Of a stretch of DNA of 64,000 bases, positions 34,581-47,517 are shown one piece after another. This DNA is from Struthidea cinerea. Its lineage: Eukaryota > Chordata > Aves > Passeriformes > Corcoracidae. The stretch's first letter is position 1; the number at the start of each line of letters is the position of its first letter. Below the pieces are notes generated by a model that worked only from the letters and a program-made list of their open reading frames with translations, had not been told where the DNA came from and did not search any database. Made by a program: the position numbers and the translations under genes. The stretch is from the NCBI GenBank assembly GCA_013397865.1, contig VZTI01002070.1, positions 856 to 64,855 on the forward strand. Direction: 5' to 3'.

Positions 34581-37500
34581 TTGAAGAAGTATAATAGTCA
34601 GATACAATTAAACATTTCAAAATAGCAATTCAATAAACTGAATTAATCAAATTCACCCCTGTATGTTATTTTTATTGTCTGGGTTTTGACATCACCAGCA
34701 TAAATTACCTGACTGACTTGTGATGCCAGAAACCCCACTGACACATTGGGTATAAGCAAAATTTATGGAGAACTCAATGTTTTATTTAATCAAGTAAATA
34801 CAAGAGTAATGAGGTCCACTGAGCTACAGAAATGCACAAACTCACACTTGTATTATTTCATTAAAAATAAACAGAATCTAAATGTGCTGCTTATAGCAAA
34901 CACCTAGAAATTGGTGTTCTTCTACAAAATAGAATCCTCCTGAACCTAACAAGTGAGCACAGGAAAATAAACAGCAAGTGTTAGGTAACGGTTACCCGTA
35001 TTTGCATATTTAAGATTCTCAGATGATCTCATAATATTATTTTGGCCTTTTATATAACAGCAGCAAAACAAAAAATGCAAACGTTGCTTTGAAGACTTTC
35101 CTTGCTAGCTTTTCTCCACCCACAAATACACAGAAATGAGCACAGGCATTTTGACTGCTGGTGTGCATGGGTAGAAAAATTTCTAGGACAGATGCTAGAT
35201 CCAAGCCATTTTGCTCCATAACAATATAAGCCTGACTGAAAAATGAAATCCAAATATCTCCATTACCTAAACTACCATGTTTTATTGATTTGCCATTATG
35301 AAAGACAGGGTTTTTTTACTTTTCTGCTAGTCAAACAGCCATAATATATAATGCTCTTACTTGAAGTTCCATGTTTGTTATTCCAAAACATTTATTATCA
35401 GTCCTAAGTTAATACTGAGTACTTTCAGAAAACTTGTTCAAACATCATCAGAATAGAAGCTGTTTTGTAAGGCATAAAAATCATATTAGAAATGTAATAA
35501 CAAGTACTGTCAGAGTGATATAAGTGAATAAATCATAGAAATTCTTAACTTTTTTTTTCCTGGAATTTCCTAGTTACTTCTGCTAAAATATTTTTTATTC
35601 AGATTTCTGAGCTTCTTCACTTATATGAATTTGCTTCCTTACAGTTGATATTTGAAAAACATGTATATTAATCAGATACTATAGTTTTAGTAGGGGGAGT
35701 TTTCAAAAGAGGTAGTTGGGCATGAAATTGGTATTCATGAGTACTTTATTCCAGTCTTTTTTTCTGAAAATCCAAATCTCGATGCAATTTTTTGGGATTT
35801 TTTTGGTGCAAAAAATGCTTTTACAATTCCAGGAATAGTGTTCTATGTTTTAACTATGAAATTCAAAATGTACCTGGCATTCCAAAAAAAGCATAATTTA
35901 AAAGAGTACTCTCTAACACCTATTATCTCCTGCAGAACAATGAGGACATAGGTCTCCTGCCAGAAGACTTTCTCCAAGACATTCTACAAAATTCTTGATA
36001 TAAAAGGCTGCAGGTAAAATAAGAAATATGTAGATGTAGGGCGTATATACCAAGCAGATTGTTCATGCCATGGGATATACAAAACTAAGATTTATGGGTT
36101 GTGGAAAAGTGTGCCAGGTGCGTCTAACGGAGGACACCAGCACCCACGGTTTGCCAGATACAGGAAAGAAAGTTATGCCAGAGCTTCTGTCACAGAGTTG
36201 GAAGTCTAGAAGTCCCAGGAGCCTCAGCTTGCAAGCAGGCATGCTTGGGAAGTCTAGTAAGGATTTTGGCACCCTACTGCAGAACTGTGACTCAGAACCT
36301 CAGGAACCCTTGGCTGCTAACTGGATAATGTCACTGAGCAACTGTAGCACACACGGAGAATGCTAAAATTTAGAAACATTACATTTCAGTGCTTCTAGGA
36401 AAGAGAAGAATCTCTGACTAGAAATTGTTTAAAAATAGTATTAGCTATGAAATACCAAAGCCCACCCAAAATAATGAAAAACACAGACCTTCTTATGCAT
36501 GAAAACCCCTACAATCTGAACTCACCAATATATTCAGGAATAAGAAACTTTCCTTTTCACACAGGCACAGAAATTATTCATTCCACTCTCAGAAGCTGAC
36601 AACCCTGGTTAGTTACAGATTGGGCCCAGGAGGTCTGTAACCAAAACCCTTTGAACTGCTCTTGCTGAGTACTAGAAATATGCTGCAAGTAATAGAGCTC
36701 AGGTCTAGCTTTTAGGTACCATTCTAGGCAATTGGGACTACAAATAGAGGAAGGAGGGAGCAGTAAAAAAAGAAGCCAGTAACAATATTTACAAGACAAA
36801 TCTTTTAGAAAACACATACTAGACTTCATATTTTAAAGACAGATTTCAAATATTTGTAACATTATCCTTTTAGATGTCTCCTCTATGCATTCATTGCTGG
36901 TTTGAAAGTCCTTTCTATCACCTCCCTTCATTTGATTTTCAGACAGAAACTCAGAACCCCAATTAGGTTTAACTTATACTTGCATTAAAATTTAATTTTT
37001 GAAATTATCTTGTCCTATGTTTTCTAATATTTCATTATATCAGATATCATTATATTCACATATCAGAAGATAGAAGCAAGAGGAGCCACTGTCTTTCCAT
37101 TTTCCTACAAAAGGCCACCACAAGATCCAAAATAGTTACAATCAATTGAAGCAATTGTGCATTAAGATGAGAGTATGGTAAGGGAAAATGACACATACTA
37201 AATATACTTTTTAAATATCACCTCTAAGCTGCTTTCTAACTCCCCTAAAATAAGCCATGCTGGTTTTGTAGTGAAGACAGAGCTCTGAAACACTTTTGGT
37301 AGCCTTGTTTGAACTCTTTTTCATTCTCCAGTTCCATTTCTTTCTTGAAAAATGCATTATCCTGCAGAACAAATGGCAAGTAAACACTGGTTTTTTACTG
37401 CCTAGGTTGCGGTGACAGAGGAACAATCATTTTATATCCTAATTACCGCAGCATGATTTAAAACAGCACAAAGTAGTGGAAGCATTTTTATACATCTGAG

Positions 37501-38079
37501 AGAAACTTCTCATGAAGGAAGATTAAAAGCTGGAAGAAGTTAATGTGTAGAAGTTAAGAAAAATTACATCCGCTCTCCACCAAAACACCATCACAACAGA
37601 ACGCTTTTTGCTGTCCTCATATTCTTCAAATATGATATATCTGAAAGACAGGTGAATCTTTTACAGACAAAAAAACAACCTCAAAACAGACAGTTAAAAA
37701 CCACCACAAATTATGGCTTCCCAAACCATACATTAATAGCCACCAGCAGCTCCTTGAAACATTCACCTTGCAGAGAGGCAGAGCTCAGAGAGCCATCCTG
37801 CATGACTAAGCTACACAAGGGAGCAAGAGGAGGACACAGCCATTACTCAGTGTAAAGAGTGAGAAAATAAAGATTTACACTTGAGAAAAATATACCGATT
37901 GCTCAGTGAAAGTGTTTGTAACTACAAAACTGTCTAAGCCTACGTAAGTTTTATATGCATCAATTCCTAGCATTTAAGTCTGATGGAAAATTTTGAACTC
38001 TAGCTAACTGCTACTCAAGCAACTACAGAATACACAGAGCTTCCCTTAAATCAATTACAAAATAACTGACTGTAAACTT
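34581..38079. other. Low-GC stretch without recognised genes
   Basis: Mostly AT-rich. The segment 36060-36365 is GC-richer and carries overlapping open frames on both strands, but shows no domain or repeat I recognise. Nothing else stands out. Confidence 0.55.
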
Positions 38080-38285
38080 TAGAACCATACAACAGCTCAG
38101 GTTAGAGGGGGCTTCAAGAAATCATCCAGGCCAAACTTTCCTAGGAAAGGGAACCTTAAAATGAGATTATTCATCACCCTGTCCAGTCACATCTTGAAAA
38201 CCTCTAGTCACAGGGACTCCACCATGTTCTTGAGGAGGTCATCCAAGTGAATGTTTGTTCTTACTTAAAAAGTTTATTTCTTATA
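38080..38285 (-). mobile_element. CR1 3' end fragment, interrupted by an LTR
   Basis: Starts AGAACCATACAACAGCTCAG then GTTAGAGGGGGCTTCAAG and ATCATCCAGGCCAAAC, the antisense CR1 tail pattern (remembered as ATCATAGAAT...GGTTGGAA...ATCATCCAGTCCAACC). It continues through a CTCCACCATGTTCTTGAGG-like segment to GTTTATTTCTTATA, where the TG of the next LTR begins. The 3' octamer is mutated. CR1-like text may resume after the N gap (TTTAAACCATT near 38833), which would mean the LTR landed inside this CR1. Confidence 0.7.
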
Positions 38286-38448
38286 TGTAGTGGGTTGACC
38301 CTGAATTGACAGGCAACCTTTTAAACCAATAACACTTCTCTAAATTTCCATATTTAAACCACGCGGGAAGGCAGAGTTTGGTCTTCTTTTCCAGCTCGCC
38401 TGCCGAAAGTGGGGGGGTGGCCTCGGCCTCCAGGCCCTGCCAGGCCGG
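38286..38448 (+). repeat. LTR 5' end (family F), cut by assembly gap
   Basis: TGTAGTGGGTTGACCCTGAA starts an LTR-like sequence with a TATA-like ATATTTAA (38350-38357), then a sharply GC-rich run with seven G (38411-38417) going into N. The first 13 bases (TGTAGTGGGTTGA) equal the reverse complement of the last 13 bases of the LTR at 31031, so the two share terminal sequence, but the interior differs. Length and right end are unknown because of the gap. Strand is assigned from the TATA-like motif only. Confidence 0.6.
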
Positions 38449-38804
38449 NNNNNNNNNNNNNNNNNNNNNNNNNNNNNNNNNNNNNNNNNNNNNNNNNNNN
38501 NNNNNNNNNNNNNNNNNNNNNNNNNNNNNNNNNNNNNNNNNNNNNNNNNNNNNNNNNNNNNNNNNNNNNNNNNNNNNNNNNNNNNNNNNNNNNNNNNNNN
38601 NNNNNNNNNNNNNNNNNNNNNNNNNNNNNNNNNNNNNNNNNNNNNNNNNNNNNNNNNNNNNNNNNNNNNNNNNNNNNNNNNNNNNNNNNNNNNNNNNNNN
38701 NNNNNNNNNNNNNNNNNNNNNNNNNNNNNNNNNNNNNNNNNNNNNNNNNNNNNNNNNNNNNNNNNNNNNNNNNNNNNNNNNNNNNNNNNNNNNNNNNNNN
38801 NNNN
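38449..38804. other. Assembly gap (356 N)
   Basis: Unsequenced bases inside or at the end of the LTR starting at 38286. The sequence entering the gap is very GC-rich, a common cause of read dropout. Any ORF drawn through it is an artefact. Confidence 0.97.
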
Positions 38805-41800
38805 GAACTGTAATATCGAACTGTGCATTTCTTTAAACCATTTATAGTACATGGGGAGATGGACATTCACATGTAGCCCGTGAAGGCTGTAAAGTGCCCA
38901 TGCAGGGCTGCTTAGAAGCAAAGAAAAAAAAAAGCTTTTAAGAGACTGGGAGCAAGAAAAAACCTTCGTGTTTAAGGCAACATAATTCATCCTTAATAAC
39001 CCCATGTGATGATCTATGGCTTGCAGTGTGAAAGAACTGTGAGATTCATAGAAGAAAATGTACCACACCACAGCAAGTTTTTTTCCTTCTGTCTTTTAAA
39101 TCTGTTAATAAACTCATTAATAGTCTGTAAGTTGTGCCTGCTTCTGCGTTCTCCTAATTTTTATCTCACAAAAAAGTAAGTATGTATTAAAATCCAAAGT
39201 TAAACCACTACACTTAATTGGTGTTTCTGCCTGGTTACCAAACCCAACCCGCAACATTATATCAGGATGAAACTTGTCTTTAAAAAGACAATTTGCAGTT
39301 GCAATTGCCCAAAGATAGCTTGAAGTGGAGTAATAAAAAAGAAATAGCAAAAAATGCAGACAACAGAAAATCACTCACAGAATCTTCCTGTTCAGTAGCA
39401 GCACTCATCAGAAAAAGTTACAGAAACGCATTGAATAAAGAACCTTTTGCAACTGTTAATTTAAAAATTTCCTAAATTCATTTAGAGTTATTCAGAGTTT
39501 TCTAATCTTTTTCAAAGAATAAATTTTCCTTAAAACATATGCTTACAATTTCAACATTCTCCAAAAGGAAAACCATCTTTTATTCCAGAAAGCTCTTATT
39601 AAGTATCGTTTTAAAAGGCTTCACATCTGGATGATATTCATACTTTAGCAATTCCAAGTACTGTCATTAAGAAGCTAGGGAACTTGAACTGAAAAATATT
39701 TCTTTGGAAGAATAAAATATCACTACTAACATAAATACAATAACATTTCATAAAATCTGAAAATAAATTACATTCAGATACAAAATGCAACTTCGTATTA
39801 TTTGTTTGCTGGAAATTTGTAGGAGCAAAACTGTTAGGATGCCAAGAATCTGACCTTCAATGCCCCCAGTGAATCAGTGGCTGTGGAGATGGCATGGTAT
39901 GTACCATGCCCAAGGCCTAGGTATCTAGGGTGAATTCAGTGCTTCTTGCTGGCATTTCCTAACAGGATGATTAGCTTTCCTGTGAACTCATCTACATTAG
40001 TGCACCAGTTTAGATGACAAATCTACTTCCAAGGCAAGTTTTCCACTTAACTGTGGAGACCTCACATTATGAAGCAGTCTCCTCACAGGACATCAGCTGA
40101 ATTCTTTCCACACTAAGGTAAACACAGAAATATGCTCCTAATTATCCACTGCACCATGGGATCAGACAAGAGGCTGGCTGAAATAATGGCCCTAAAGTGT
40201 GTGTGATGGGGACCACACCAATTATTCCATTGCACAGCTCTCCTCTCATTACCCCCTACTAGCCTGTGTAGAGACCTTGTCACTCAAAGCTTTATATCAG
40301 CCCTGACTGAGAGAAGCATTTTGTCTCATCAAACCAATTCTCAGCTGCAGTCCACATGCACTCCTGCAAGGACCCCGCCAGGGGGTTCTCCCAAGGGACC
40401 AATGCTGCCTACCCCGGAAAATAAACCTTTCTGCCCAAGTCCTTCTCCAGATAGAATCCACCTAGTAACCACCTAAAAGCAACAACCAGGACAAAATTAA
40501 TGCACAGAAGAACTGCAAGGATTTACTCACACTCAAACAGTGATTTGATAGTCAAGAACTATTGTCACAGAAAAAAAAAAATGGTACTATAAATAAATAA
40601 ATGTCGTCAGAAGGCTAGATGGCTGTCAAGACAGCACTCCAATACAGCCTGTTTCAAGTAAATAGCAAGACATGTTCAGCTTTTACTGGCAGTTTAAGAA
40701 TCTTCAGGCTTCCTACTGTCACAATAGTAAGAATATTAGTGTCGAGACTAAACTTGATGGTTATAAAAAAGTGGTATCATTACCACCTGAAATGTTAGTT
40801 AAATAAGACTGCCTCACAAAAAAAGTGTCATCCCTCCTCCCATGATAATGCTGCTCATTAGCTTTATAAAACCAACACAACAAGTATAAACAAAGCAGTA
40901 CAATTCTTGAGCATAGGCAATCTCAAGGGATAACTATGACCCAGCAAATTTCATTAAAAACAAGCTATCAAAAGGCAGGATTTGACTTTATGTAGTCATT
41001 CAAAAAATTCTTTTGTCACATGCAAAAAGAGTAAGATTGTGGTTTGAGGTGCTAAAGATGGTTTTCCTTTCAGGTCATGCATGTGAGTTAACAAGATATT
41101 ATTCTCCTCTACCTCCTTTATGATTTTCTTCCACAATATATGTGGCATTACAGAGGAAGAATGAGCTACAGGTGTTCAGAATCTGAGAGAGACTATTTTC
41201 TGTTTCTGATACTTTATGGCATAAAGTGCATTTTGAATTTAAAAAAAAAAAAAGATAGTTTTATCTTCCAGTCACCAGAAAGTTCCCCAAAGCCCACAAT
41301 GCCATTCTGAAAATGACACCATGTCATCTGATACAACAATAACAAGTTAGAAATACAGTAAGTGCTGCACAGTAAGAGCAGGCAGGCTGCCCATTATCTC
41401 CAGTTTTAAGAGTATAACTGAGTTTCCCCTCAGTAGCATTTTAGATTTCACTTCATAAGCAAAAAAGAGACTCATGTATCTTGAAACCCTTAAAAAAACA
41501 AGCTCGTCAAGCAATTCTCATATCTTGCTTTACAATCTCACAAAGAACAACCCTGCCCTGAAGCTGTTCCACTTCCTTGAGGAGTTTCACCTATAAAACA
41601 AACTCCGTTTGAGATTTAGTCTCCATTTTGTTTCATATTATGGAAAATCTCCAAAGATATTTAACATTTCTCAGAGATAAGGGCAAAAGAATTCTATTCT
41701 TGATGTATTTCACCAGTTTTTATAAAGGCTCAATGATTAGCTGTACAGCTAAGTATCATTATCATATCCTAACAACCGTAAGTTAATGACTCCTGAAAGA

Positions 41801-43874
41801 AATGTCCCTGACAAGGAGCCACCAGAAGCAAAAGGTGTTCCCTTGGCATCCTCCAGCTTGCCAAACATTTATTTTTAATATTTTTATTTCACTTAATAAA
41901 AAAATTGATTGAACAGCTGAAAAAGCCATTTAGACATGTCTGAATTCTCTTTCTGAGACACAGCCCACATAACAAAGTGGCATGATGTGATTAAGCACTA
42001 TGCCAGCAAGAGACAGGATGGATGATGAGAACTTGAGGTGAGGGTCAGCTCAGCCTAAACAAGTCAGCAAGCAATTCTGTGGATCCGCCAGCTGCTCTGA
42101 TACTTTGTGGTTAGGAAAATGCTTTCATGCTACAATGCTTAATGAGTATCCAGACATACTTCTACTGCCATAAAAACACACCTTTAATACAGGATTGAAA
42201 CAGTTAATAATAATGACCCTTCTTCTAGAAAAGCGGCCTTTAATCTTAAGGTACCTTCTCTGAAGAAGGAAAATTAATGCACAAATCTTGACAAGATCAA
42301 ATTCCTTATTAAAAAAATACAGATAGGGTAAACTACTACCACATAGTTGGTATCATCTCCCAGACGCAAACCCAGGCAACCTTCATATCTCACACATCTC
42401 TGTCCAACCAGTCAGTGACTGAAGGAAACGGGCTATACAAATTTTCTTTGCCAGCTACAAGCTACCTGTAACAAAGGTTCAGAAGGAAACTAGAAAATAC
42501 AAACCCTTTAAAACTTTTTTTGGATCTCAGTATTAAACTAGAGACCCTTCTGCCAAACTGTTCCTCAATTACAGCATGAGATATGAAGAAATGCTAGGGG
42601 AAATATGAGTACTAACAGCAGAAAAAGCCTCAATTGCAAAAGATTCAGAGATCTGTGCATAAAATATCTCCTCCATTCAAAAGGCAAATGATGTTAATCG
42701 CATTTCTTAAAGTTGACAGAGCATGGCTTAGAGCCTTTACAATGCTACTACTCTCAAACTTTGCTGCCTCACATTTGGTTCAGAGCTCAGCCAATGTCAC
42801 AGTTTATGTTACTTAGGCTGTCTTTGTCACAAGCAGACACAGGACAGTGTTTTTCCCTGTGAAATGGCACAGAAAGCAGTGAGGTAGCGCACAGAGACAC
42901 TGCACAGGGCCTTCCAGGTATAATCCTACCTCAAACATCCTTATATATGATGTTAGGTTTCACATCTTACCTGAGTTTCACTGACCTCACAGACATTTTC
43001 TCTATATTGCAGATTGATTGATTTTCCAACCGCTGTCTTGCCAAAGCTTGGGCAAGTTTTGTTCATCTACATTTAATTTCTTGAAATCATCTGTAGAGAT
43101 TATTTCAACCATCTGTGCAGTTCCACAAATCTTTAAGTGAAGCACGGTATTGTGGCATTCTTCTAAAGGAGGGAAGGTAGCCTTGCAGGTCCTGTTAGGT
43201 TTTGTCAACTCCTTTGACAACAGGCTAAACAGCTGTCAACAACAGCAATGTGCTTTAAAAAAGTTTACACCCTCTGAGCTAAAATTCAATTGGAAAATGG
43301 GGTTTTCATCAAGAGGTAAATCACCCACTCCTTTCCAAAATCAAGACCAACTTAAAATCCTTCTGTCTACAGTCTTATCACACTATTTATTTTAATACTT
43401 ATTATTGCACGGGTCTGTTAAGAAAAAAGAACAATGTTTTCAGCTGTCAAAGGAAAAAAAATCCATCCTTCCCATCATCAGCCTTGAGCTATTTTAGCAG
43501 CCCATTAACACTTTGAGGACTACCATCATGAAAGATTTATCTTTCTTCAGTTCCTTGAAAACACCTCTAGAAAAATGAGACAGTACTTGCTTCACTCCTC
43601 TGCAAGGCTCCCATCTACACTGCAGTGCTTGAGTGACTTTGTTCACCCCTTTTTTTCCCCAATGTTTCTGTATTTCTGATATCATGTAACTAAAACCTGA
43701 GGCAAGTGATTTATTTTATTCTGCAAACAGACTCTGTGAAGGACTTGTTCAGGAAGCTACAGATTCTCTAAGCTTTGAAATACGTCTCTCATATGAAAAA
43801 CACTTCATTCGGATGACAGGCTTATTCTCTGGCTCCTCATGTCAGAGGAGGAGCAATATTATTGTGCAATAAGA

Positions 43875-43906
43875 ACCTCAAACAAGTTCCTACCTCAAAC
43901 AAGTTC
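43875..43906. repeat. 15-bp direct repeat, 2-bp spacer
   Basis: ACCTCAAACAAGTTC at 43875-43889 and 43892-43906. Confidence 0.9.
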
Positions 43907-46900
43907 AGCTACAACAGCAGGACAAAACTGGGTTTAGGCTGGACCTGGAAAATGCAGTGAGGGTAAAAAGACTACAAAGCTTTTGGCCCTCTCTTATGAG
44001 GGAATACACTTATGTGGGATTTGCTGACATCTAAATAGTTTTCATCAGGCAATGCAGGCATCTGCCTGTAAGCCAATCCTTCTGTGCTCTCTTTTTAGCC
44101 CAACACTCTTCTCTAGGGTGTGATTTCCCTCTGCTAAAGAGAACATCTACATTTGGCTGGAAAAAATCAAATCCCACAAAGTATCTGTTTATACTCATTG
44201 ACCGTAAAGAGAATCTGAAGGCACTAAATCAACTGCACATCTATAGTAAGCTAAGAAGAGTCCCAGCCGTGGCCTGCAGCATTCTAGCAACTCCAGCTTC
44301 ATTCCGCCCACTGAGTGCAGTCCAGCAGCTGGGTTGACTGAGTATATATAGTGGTTGGATCCCTAAGAAACTTTTTCACATCATGTGTACTCTACAACAC
44401 ATCCACCTGCATGTCTGTCTAGGTTTTCTCAGGCAAAAATCCAGTAGTCCTAAATTTATAACTCTGGAACATATAACGTGCTCAAAAGAACATCTTGTTT
44501 CAATCAGGGTTTCACACAACCTTCATTTGGCTAAGGAGATAGGACACTAGACATGAAGACAGAAACAAGGAGAATCAGGTCATTTTCATTCACACTAAAA
44601 GATCCCAGCTCCTATTCAAGTCTACTTAAAAATCCCAACTCTTACATATGCAATGAAATGAAACAGAAAATTCATCAGTTGCTGGAAGAGCCAAACCAAG
44701 ACTTTTTCTGTCCCATGAAGAAAGAGACAAGATTTCAAACATATTTGCAGTCCTAAAGTGAAAGGAAAAAGACTTCACATTTCTGTTATGCAGAAACATA
44801 AAGGCAGTTTGGAAAAAGTCTAAAATATTTTGGGTTTACCTACATCATTGTTAAGGTTCAAAGCCATATTAAATCACTACAAACGAGGCTGGATTATTCA
44901 ACAATTTTGAATCATTTGAATGAGCTGAAATGAAGCAGTATTTCCTGTCATAACTTATGTTTGATGATTAAAAGTTGAGCTACACTTAAGTCTTTATTTG
45001 TGAGACTGAGATGGCTGTGTAAGGATGGAAGAAGCAAATCATGCTCCAAACTGGTAAGGAATCACTGAACAAATGCATATTTACCAATTAATATGAAATT
45101 GAAAACAAATACAAGAGACAGTGGCTGCATAAAAGAACACTAGAACATTGATAGAGATTATCTTTGAGGCATTTTATTCCTCACCGCACCCTAATCATAC
45201 CTAAAAAAAGAGACGTGTTACACTCCCAACTGAATTCAATGGGTTTTCTTCTGTGTTTCCAAGTACTCCTCACATAAAGGGTAACTCGTATTTCCCAAAA
45301 CACTCAGAGATTTGCAAGGCTGACACCAAGATGGGTACTTTAGATTGGTAAAAGTTTGCATGCACTGCATCAAATGTATAAGAACAGAGGATTTATGGAG
45401 GGGAGATGAAAAAACAGATCTGAGTGATGTGCTGTATTTTGCAAAAAATATAACCAGGGAAAGCCAAACAGAATGAGAACTTCATTCAAAACAAAGAAAA
45501 TGTATTTTAGGTCTCTTGACATTTAGAAGTGACCCTATCTCCCATCATCAGAACTGCTTTTACATGGTATGGAAGTACAAATAGGGCAGAGCAAAGAGTC
45601 TGAGAAAGATACATTTCAAGGAGTGGTCTTTTAGCCTTTCAGATCTTTTTCTGAAAAACACATCTGTTGTCCATATTAAGGTACAGAACTGCTTTGATTT
45701 TAGCAATAAATACGTTACATCATCTTCATGAGCAGAAAGCAAAAACTGATGAACTTTTGTTATATTTAAGTGCCACTGGACACCTGAGGAAGGTGCCAAG
45801 TGTTAACTTCACCCCTCTAATTTCTCTCTGAACTGACAAGTCATGAAGAACCTTATAAAGACAAATTGGAAGAAGATTACCAGATTAAAAATGTAGGAAA
45901 GAATTTAAAGCTTTAAAATTAGGAGAGCGGCAAAAAGACAAAAAGAAAGAAGCAGAGAATTGAATTAGAGCTGGAGGAGCAATAGAAGCAGCTGGGTGAA
46001 GAGGTGGGAAAAGAAGAATTGGTGCTTGAGAGTGAAGTCATGAAAGTATGGGGGAAGGTGTGGGAAAGAAGTGAGCAAGAACCTGAAGGGAGGAGAAAAA
46101 TAAGGAAGAAAGGAGACAGCATACATTTTAAACTATTTAAACATTTGAAGAAGCTTCACATTTTTACCATCTGGCAGGATATGCAGTTTATTATGAAGTG
46201 CTGGAATGTGTTTTGTGGTGCAGGGAGAACTGTTTCATGAGCTCATCAGAACTGGATAACCGGCCTGTAGCTATCTTCTGAAAAGTGGGACAGGGCCCGA
46301 TGATGAGTCAGATGATCCTATCTAATCCCATCACCAGTAAAAATTAAAAATGGTTTCAAACCAAAGTCAAATATTCATGCTGATGCAAATGTCTCTGCTC
46401 AGCAAATTCTCCTACCTCTAAATAGTGCATCACACAAGCATTTTGGCCAAATAACATTTTCCAGGAAGAGTGCTATCTGTTAGTCATCATAGCGTTGCAT
46501 GGAGTGCACCAAGCCTGAAACAAAATATCTGATTCTATCTCTATTTCAGGGACAGTTTCATGCAATAATTCTTCTACTTTTAAGTTCTCAACATGGCTAA
46601 AGATAAAATTCAAAACAGAAAAAAAAAAAAAAATCCCTATTCTTACAACTCAATTTTAGCTGTCTTTTCACAGCCAGACACTCCTGGCAGTAATACTTGG
46701 GAGTAGAAGTTGTTTCAATTAAACCTGAGCATACTTCACAGGTCTTCAAGGCCAGTTTCCCTTATCAAACTCAAATTCATATTTTTATTTATTCTAACTC
46801 ACCAGCACCTATCTATACTCACGAATTTCAGTGAGTCCAAGTCCTACTGGAAAGCATATGGGGCTTTCTGTTCAGGGTGCTTGGAGCCATGTCATGGAAC

Positions 46901-47463
46901 AAACCACTCTGATGAACAGACTCACCTGTGTCAAAGATTCTCCTTTGCTTACAGGCATTTATCTGTTGAAGATATACCATATCATATAATCAAGGGCATA
47001 AGAACAGTCTGACACAGGTAAAGTCATGCTAAAATTGTGTTCAGACTCACAGTTATCTGTCATGCCGTAAGCAGCCTTCATTTCCCTGACTTAACGAAAG
47101 AGTCATAAATGTTATGGCAGGCATGGCATAAGAGAGGTAGCATTCACCCTGTGCAGACAGACTTCCAAGGGTATACCTATAGGTAGGGACAGAGCAGCTG
47201 AAAAAACTGCTATTAAAACTAGAAAGGAAAAAAAAGATAGTTTGTTATCTAACAAAACATGTTAAAAGAACTATGCATATTTTCCTGAAGGATGTATTCC
47301 AAATGTTTTATAAAAGAGCACAGGTATAACTAGTAAAGAACCAGAATCAAATAACAAACCATACTAAAGCCCCGGGTTTTTTTAATTCTGAAGCTGTAGA
47401 GTTTACCACACTGTCTCTCTGAAAAATCAAGATTCTGTAGCATAAAAAATATATAATTCTAGT

Positions 47464-47517
47464 GAAGCTTTTTGGTAGGAAATAAAACCTGAAGCTTTTT
47501 GGTAGGAAATAAAACCT
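47464..47517. repeat. Perfect 27-bp tandem duplication
   Basis: Unit GAAGCTTTTTGGTAGG plus AAATAAAACCT, present twice without any difference (47464-47490 and 47491-47517). Perfect identity suggests a recent slippage event, or a polymorphism or assembly duplicate. Confidence 0.95.

Noticed and set aside
38340..39071. Long open frames through 38449-38804
   Set aside because: They are kept open only by N bases; the defined parts are LTR and AT-rich flank.
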